Positions 6,505 through 8,857 of a stretch of 8,857 nucleotides of DNA are shown in pieces. A program made the position numbers and the translations under genes. Numbering within the stretch: position 1 is the stretch's first letter; each line of letters begins with the position of its first letter. The notes under the pieces were generated by a model. That model was not told where the DNA came from, made no database searches, and was given only the letters and a program-made list of their open reading frames with translations. Source of the stretch: DATBFG01 sp036558645 (lineage in GTDB: Bacteria > Acidobacteriota > Terriglobia > Terriglobales > Acidobacteriaceae); the NCBI GenBank assembly GCA_036558645.1, contig DATBFG010000025.1, forward strand, positions 1 to 8,857, read 5' to 3'.

Positions 6505-8040
6505 ATGGAGACAGTCTGCGAAGCGGCGGTGACACCCGATGAGGTTCTAGGACAGCTCGGGCGTATTCTTGCCGACAAACGCTTTGCGGCTGCCGAGCGA
6601 ACCGCCGCATTTCTTCAGTACGTGGTGGAAAAAACGTTAGCAGGCGCTGCCGCAGAAATTAAGGAGATCGTAATCGCAACCGATCTCTATCAACGGTCGA
6701 GCGATTATGATCCTAAAATTGATTCGATGGTGCGGGTCGAAGCGACGCGCCTGCGCAGTAAGCTCACTGACTACTACAGGCAGCAAGGGAGCCGCGATCC
6801 TATAGCCATTACGATTCCGAAAGGCAGCTATGTACCGCAGTTTGAGCGGCGGGAGCCAGAAGCAGAGGCGCTGGAGAGTAGCATCGTATCGCTAACCTCC
6901 CTGCCGGCAATCGAAGCGCCGCAATGGCGGCCTCGTCGATGGGGATTCGGCAAGTGGGCACCATGGATGGCGCTGGCTGCTTTGTGCGTGCTTGCCATCT
7001 GCCTGGTTGCGCGTCCTGCGAGGTCGAAGCACGCTGAGGTTGCAACCGTACCGCCTGAAGCATTGGCCGCGTGGGAAGAGGGGAACGCGCTGTTGGCGCA
7101 GGATCCTCACTCGGGCAGTTTTGAGCAAGGCGCTCCTCAAATCCTGCTTCGCGCAATTGAACGCTACGAATATGCGGTTGCGCAGGCGCCTTCCTTCGCG
7201 AGGGCGTGGGCTTCGTTGGCGGAAGCGTATGAGTACGCGTTTCCCTATGTGGGACGGGATGCCGAGCGTGATGCGGAGCGTGCCGAAGCGGCCGCTCGGC
7301 GTGCGGTGGTGCTCGACGGAAATCTTGCGATTGGTCATGCCAACCTCGCGCTGGTGCTCTTCTATTTGCGGTGGGATTTGAAAGCAGCGGAAGTAGAGTA
7401 CCGGCGCGCCATTGGTCTCGATCGCCGGTTGGCTTACCCCATTGTCGAGTTTGCAGATCTGCTTCGCGAAACGGGGCGATGCCATGAGGCCGAGTTGGAG
7501 TTGCGGAAAGCGCGCGCCGATCAGCCTGCGCTTCCTGTCCTCGCCTGGAAGCAAGCGGAAGTGCTGTTGGACCGCCATCGCGCGGATGAGGCCGTCGCGA
7601 GTGCCCGGTCTGCGGTTCGGCTCAAACGCGACTACGGTCGCGCCTATGTGGCACTGGGCACGGCCTATGAGGCCAAAGGACAATTCTCCGCTGCCTTAGA
7701 GCAATATCGTGCAGCATTGGCGATCGACGGCCAGGACCGGCGCGCCCTGCCTGCGTTTGGATATCTGCTAGGCCGGCTGGGCAAAACGGAGGAGGCGCAG
7801 AGCGTGCTGCAGAAGCTGATTACCATGAACGCCGAAGTTCGCAACTGCGCGTTTCAGGTGGCTGTGGTTTATGTCGGCTTAGGCGATTACGATCGCGCAC
7901 TCGACTGGCTCGAAAGAGCCCTTGTCACCCATCAAATGCATGTGCCGTTCCTGACTGTCGAACCCAGATTTGAACCGCTACGCTCATCGCAGCGATTTCG
8001 AAGTTTGCTGGGCCGCGTGGGCCTGCGCATTGCATCGTGA
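6505..8040 (+). CDS. Membrane-anchored TPR protein with DNA-binding-like N-terminus
   Basis: The 511-residue product has three parts. Residues about 10-115 form a cytoplasmic domain with the pattern LGRILADKRF, FLQYVVEKTLAG, EIKE, DYDPKIDSMVRVEATRLRSKL, DYYRQQG and ITIPKGSYVPQF; this domain is common ahead of TPR regions in acidobacterial proteins and resembles a winged-helix module. One transmembrane helix follows (about 151-170, WAPWMALAALCVLAICLVA), flanked by basic residues. The rest is about five or six tetratricopeptide repeats, clearest at 377-410 and 447-475, ending in the usual EPRFEPLRSSQRFRSLLGRVGL segment. The layout mirrors CadC-type one-component regulators, with a DNA-binding head inside and a sensing or protein-binding tail outside. 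DNA binding is inferred, not seen. Its TGA overlaps the ATG of the GNAT gene. It may act on the operator-like repeats just upstream. A structural scaffold without DNA binding is the alternative. Confidence 0.8.
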   Translation: METVCEAAVTPDEVLGQLGRILADKRFAAAERTAAFLQYVVEKTLAGAAAEIKEIVIATDLYQRSSDYDPKIDSMVRVEATRLRSKLTDYYRQQGSRDPIAITIPKGSYVPQFERREPEAEALESSIVSLTSLPAIEAPQWRPRRWGFGKWAPWMALAALCVLAICLVARPARSKHAEVATVPPEALAAWEEGNALLAQDPHSGSFEQGAPQILLRAIERYEYAVAQAPSFARAWASLAEAYEYAFPYVGRDAERDAERAEAAARRAVVLDGNLAIGHANLALVLFYLRWDLKAAEVEYRRAIGLDRRLAYPIVEFADLLRETGRCHEAELELRKARADQPALPVLAWKQAEVLLDRHRADEAVASARSAVRLKRDYGRAYVALGTAYEAKGQFSAALEQYRAALAIDGQDRRALPAFGYLLGRLGKTEEAQSVLQKLITMNAEVRNCAFQVAVVYVGLGDYDRALDWLERALVTHQMHVPFLTVEPRFEPLRSSQRFRSLLGRVGLRIAS

Positions 8041-8585
8041 TGGATTCGAAAGCTATGCCACAATCAGTGATCTATACCGATTGGCTTGTGCTTCGCCCCT
8101 GTGAACAGAAGGACCTTGACACGCTCCAGCAAATCAGCTCGGATGATGCAGTGCGACACCGCTTTAGCGCGCTGGTGAATTGTTCTGAGATGGATGCAAT
8201 ATCAGGGCTGGGACTCTGGGCCGTTCAACGATTTTCCGATGGACCGCTGATTGGCTTCTGCGGATTTGATCGCGCGTGCGGGTCCGGAGAAGTTGAAATG
8301 CTCTATGGATTTTGGCCGGCGGGTTGGGAGGAAGGTGCGGTAAAGGAGGCATGCCAGGCCGCGTTATCTTACCTTTGGACGACGACGGCAGTCAGCCGAG
8401 TCCTTGCGAGAACAAGACCGCAAGATCGAAAATCCATGGCCGTAATGGAGCGACTGGGAATGTGCCTGGTGAGAGACGAAGCTTCAAGCGCAACCGTTTT
8501 GCATAAAATGCGCGAGCAAAGCCCTCAGGGAAACTCAGCGACTATTTATGTTGCCGAGCGGCCCGTGCATGTTGCGCTACCGTAA
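8040..8585 (+). CDS. GNAT family N-acetyltransferase (RimJ/RimL-like)
   Basis: The 181-residue product is a GNAT acetyltransferase of the RimJ/RimL-like group, which moves acetyl from acetyl-CoA to an amine; the acceptor is unknown. The core shows TDWLVLRP (13-20), GLWAVQRF then IGFCGF (71-76), GEVEMLYGFWP (83-93), WEEGAVKEACQAALSYLW (96-113) and the closing ARTRPQDRKSMAVMERLGM (123-141). In the acetyl-CoA loop, usually W-G-x-G-Y-A-x-E-A, the first Gly is Glu97. About 22 residues after the last strand (TVLHKM) have no family counterpart. The ATG at 8040 shares its first base with the TPR stop (TGATG), so coupled translation is likely. A GTG at 8037 or an ATG at 8055 are alternatives; the latter starts nearer to where homologues usually begin. 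Confidence 0.82.
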   Translation: MDSKAMPQSVIYTDWLVLRPCEQKDLDTLQQISSDDAVRHRFSALVNCSEMDAISGLGLWAVQRFSDGPLIGFCGFDRACGSGEVEMLYGFWPAGWEEGAVKEACQAALSYLWTTTAVSRVLARTRPQDRKSMAVMERLGMCLVRDEASSATVLHKMREQSPQGNSATIYVAERPVHVALP

Positions 8586-8621
8586 ATTCGTCATGGTGAG
8601 TGCTGAAAAACGCTCCCTTAC

Positions 8622-8857
8622 GAGTTTGTGTGAAAACGGGCGAGGCCAATATTTGTAAGGCTCCGATTGCTCGGACTCTGGGTGAAGTAGATTTAGGGTA
8701 GATCGAGGATTCGTTTGAGGGCGGGTGCATAGCTGCGAACGCAGAAGGTTAGATTCTAGGCGGTAGCTCGCCGTTGGAAAAGGCGCGTGATGTTGTAGGC
8801 AGTAGTTGCCAAAGCCCATTCTACGCCGACTGCAGCAAGGCCCCGCCTTCGGAACTG
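8622..8857 (-). mobile_element. 3' end of an insertion sequence (IS1182/IS5-like), cut by the window
   Basis: The right edge carries the C-terminus of a DDE transposase (8756-8857) and then non-coding sequence. GAGTTTGTGTGAAAAC at 8622-8637 resembles the terminal inverted repeats of IS1182-type elements, which would place the element border near 8622, some 36 bases past the GNAT stop. The other end is outside the window, so the repeat and any target duplication cannot be checked here. The spacer from 8586 to 8621 shows no other feature. Confidence 0.45.
8756..8857 (-). CDS. Transposase, C-terminal end (partial)
   Basis: Read on the minus strand from the last base of the window, 33 codons run to a TAG at 8756-8758. 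They encode FRRRGLAAVGVEWALATTAY followed by NITRLFQRR. The run Arg-Gly-Leu-x-x-Val-x-x-Glu-Trp-x-Leu-x-x-x-Ala-Tyr-Asn-x-x-Arg-Leu is the hallmark end of IS1182/IS5-type DDE transposases: the Glu of the catalytic DDE triad lies earlier, followed by this helix. The start and catalytic residues are outside the window. Two other minus-strand frames here (8542-8730 and 8577-8819) are shadows. Confidence 0.7.
   Translation of the reverse strand, partial: QFRRRGLAAVGVEWALATTAYNITRLFQRRATA

Noticed and set aside
6892..7683. 263-codon minus-strand frame opposite the TPR gene
   Set aside because: It is a shadow of the repeat-rich, GC-rich TPR coding sequence with no recognisable domain.
1..8857. CRISPR array, defence island, phage genes or biosynthetic cluster
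   Set aside because: I found no regularly spaced repeats, nuclease or helicase motifs, phage structural genes or multidomain synthases on either strand.

Overview
The window looks like a piece of chromosome from an acidobacterium or a close soil relative. The main clue is the gene at 6505-8040: its N-terminal domain, one membrane helix and TPR tail form an architecture I associate mostly with Acidobacteriota. The even GC-rich coding sequence, a Tat-dependent amidohydrolase and an insertion-sequence remnant fit but do not prove it. This assignment is inference from sequence alone.

Left part (1-2918): the 3' end of an unidentified + strand gene (1-117) is followed by a two-gene minus-strand unit. 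It reads from a DASS-family dicarboxylate transporter of the CitT/TtdT type (2918-1503) into an enolase-superfamily dehydratase that closely matches D(-)-tartrate dehydratase TarD (1477-317). The genes are 25 bases apart. Together they suggest a compact pathway: tartrate enters, probably in exchange for another dicarboxylate, and is dehydrated to oxaloacetate for the TCA cycle. A 9-bp perfect inverted repeat lies just past the dehydratase.

Middle (2919-5324): a gene-free divergent spacer leads to a + strand YtcJ-type metal-dependent amidohydrolase with a twin-arginine signal (3234-4958). It is followed by 366 bases with no confident gene. Inside that stretch, on the minus strand, is what looks like a small exported protein with a good ribosome-binding site but a one-base frame break next to its start.

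Right part (5325-8857): a minus-strand pair encodes a secreted DUF3574 protein and, overlapping its end, a chorismate pyruvate-lyase-like (Rv2949c/UbiC-type) protein. The possible small exported protein is third in line. Divergent to them is a CadC-like membrane-anchored TPR protein whose stop codon overlaps the start of a GNAT acetyltransferase (TGATG). The spacer between the divergent units carries a plausible promoter and an operator-like set of CGTTA half-sites. The window ends in the 3' end of an IS element: the C-terminus of a DDE transposase on the minus strand and a likely terminal repeat.

I found no CRISPR array, RNA gene, phage module or recognisable defence system. The most distinctive points are the TarD plus TtdT-like pairing with an altered transporter motif, the operator-like repeat cluster in front of the membrane TPR protein, and the hidden frameshifted small exported ORF.
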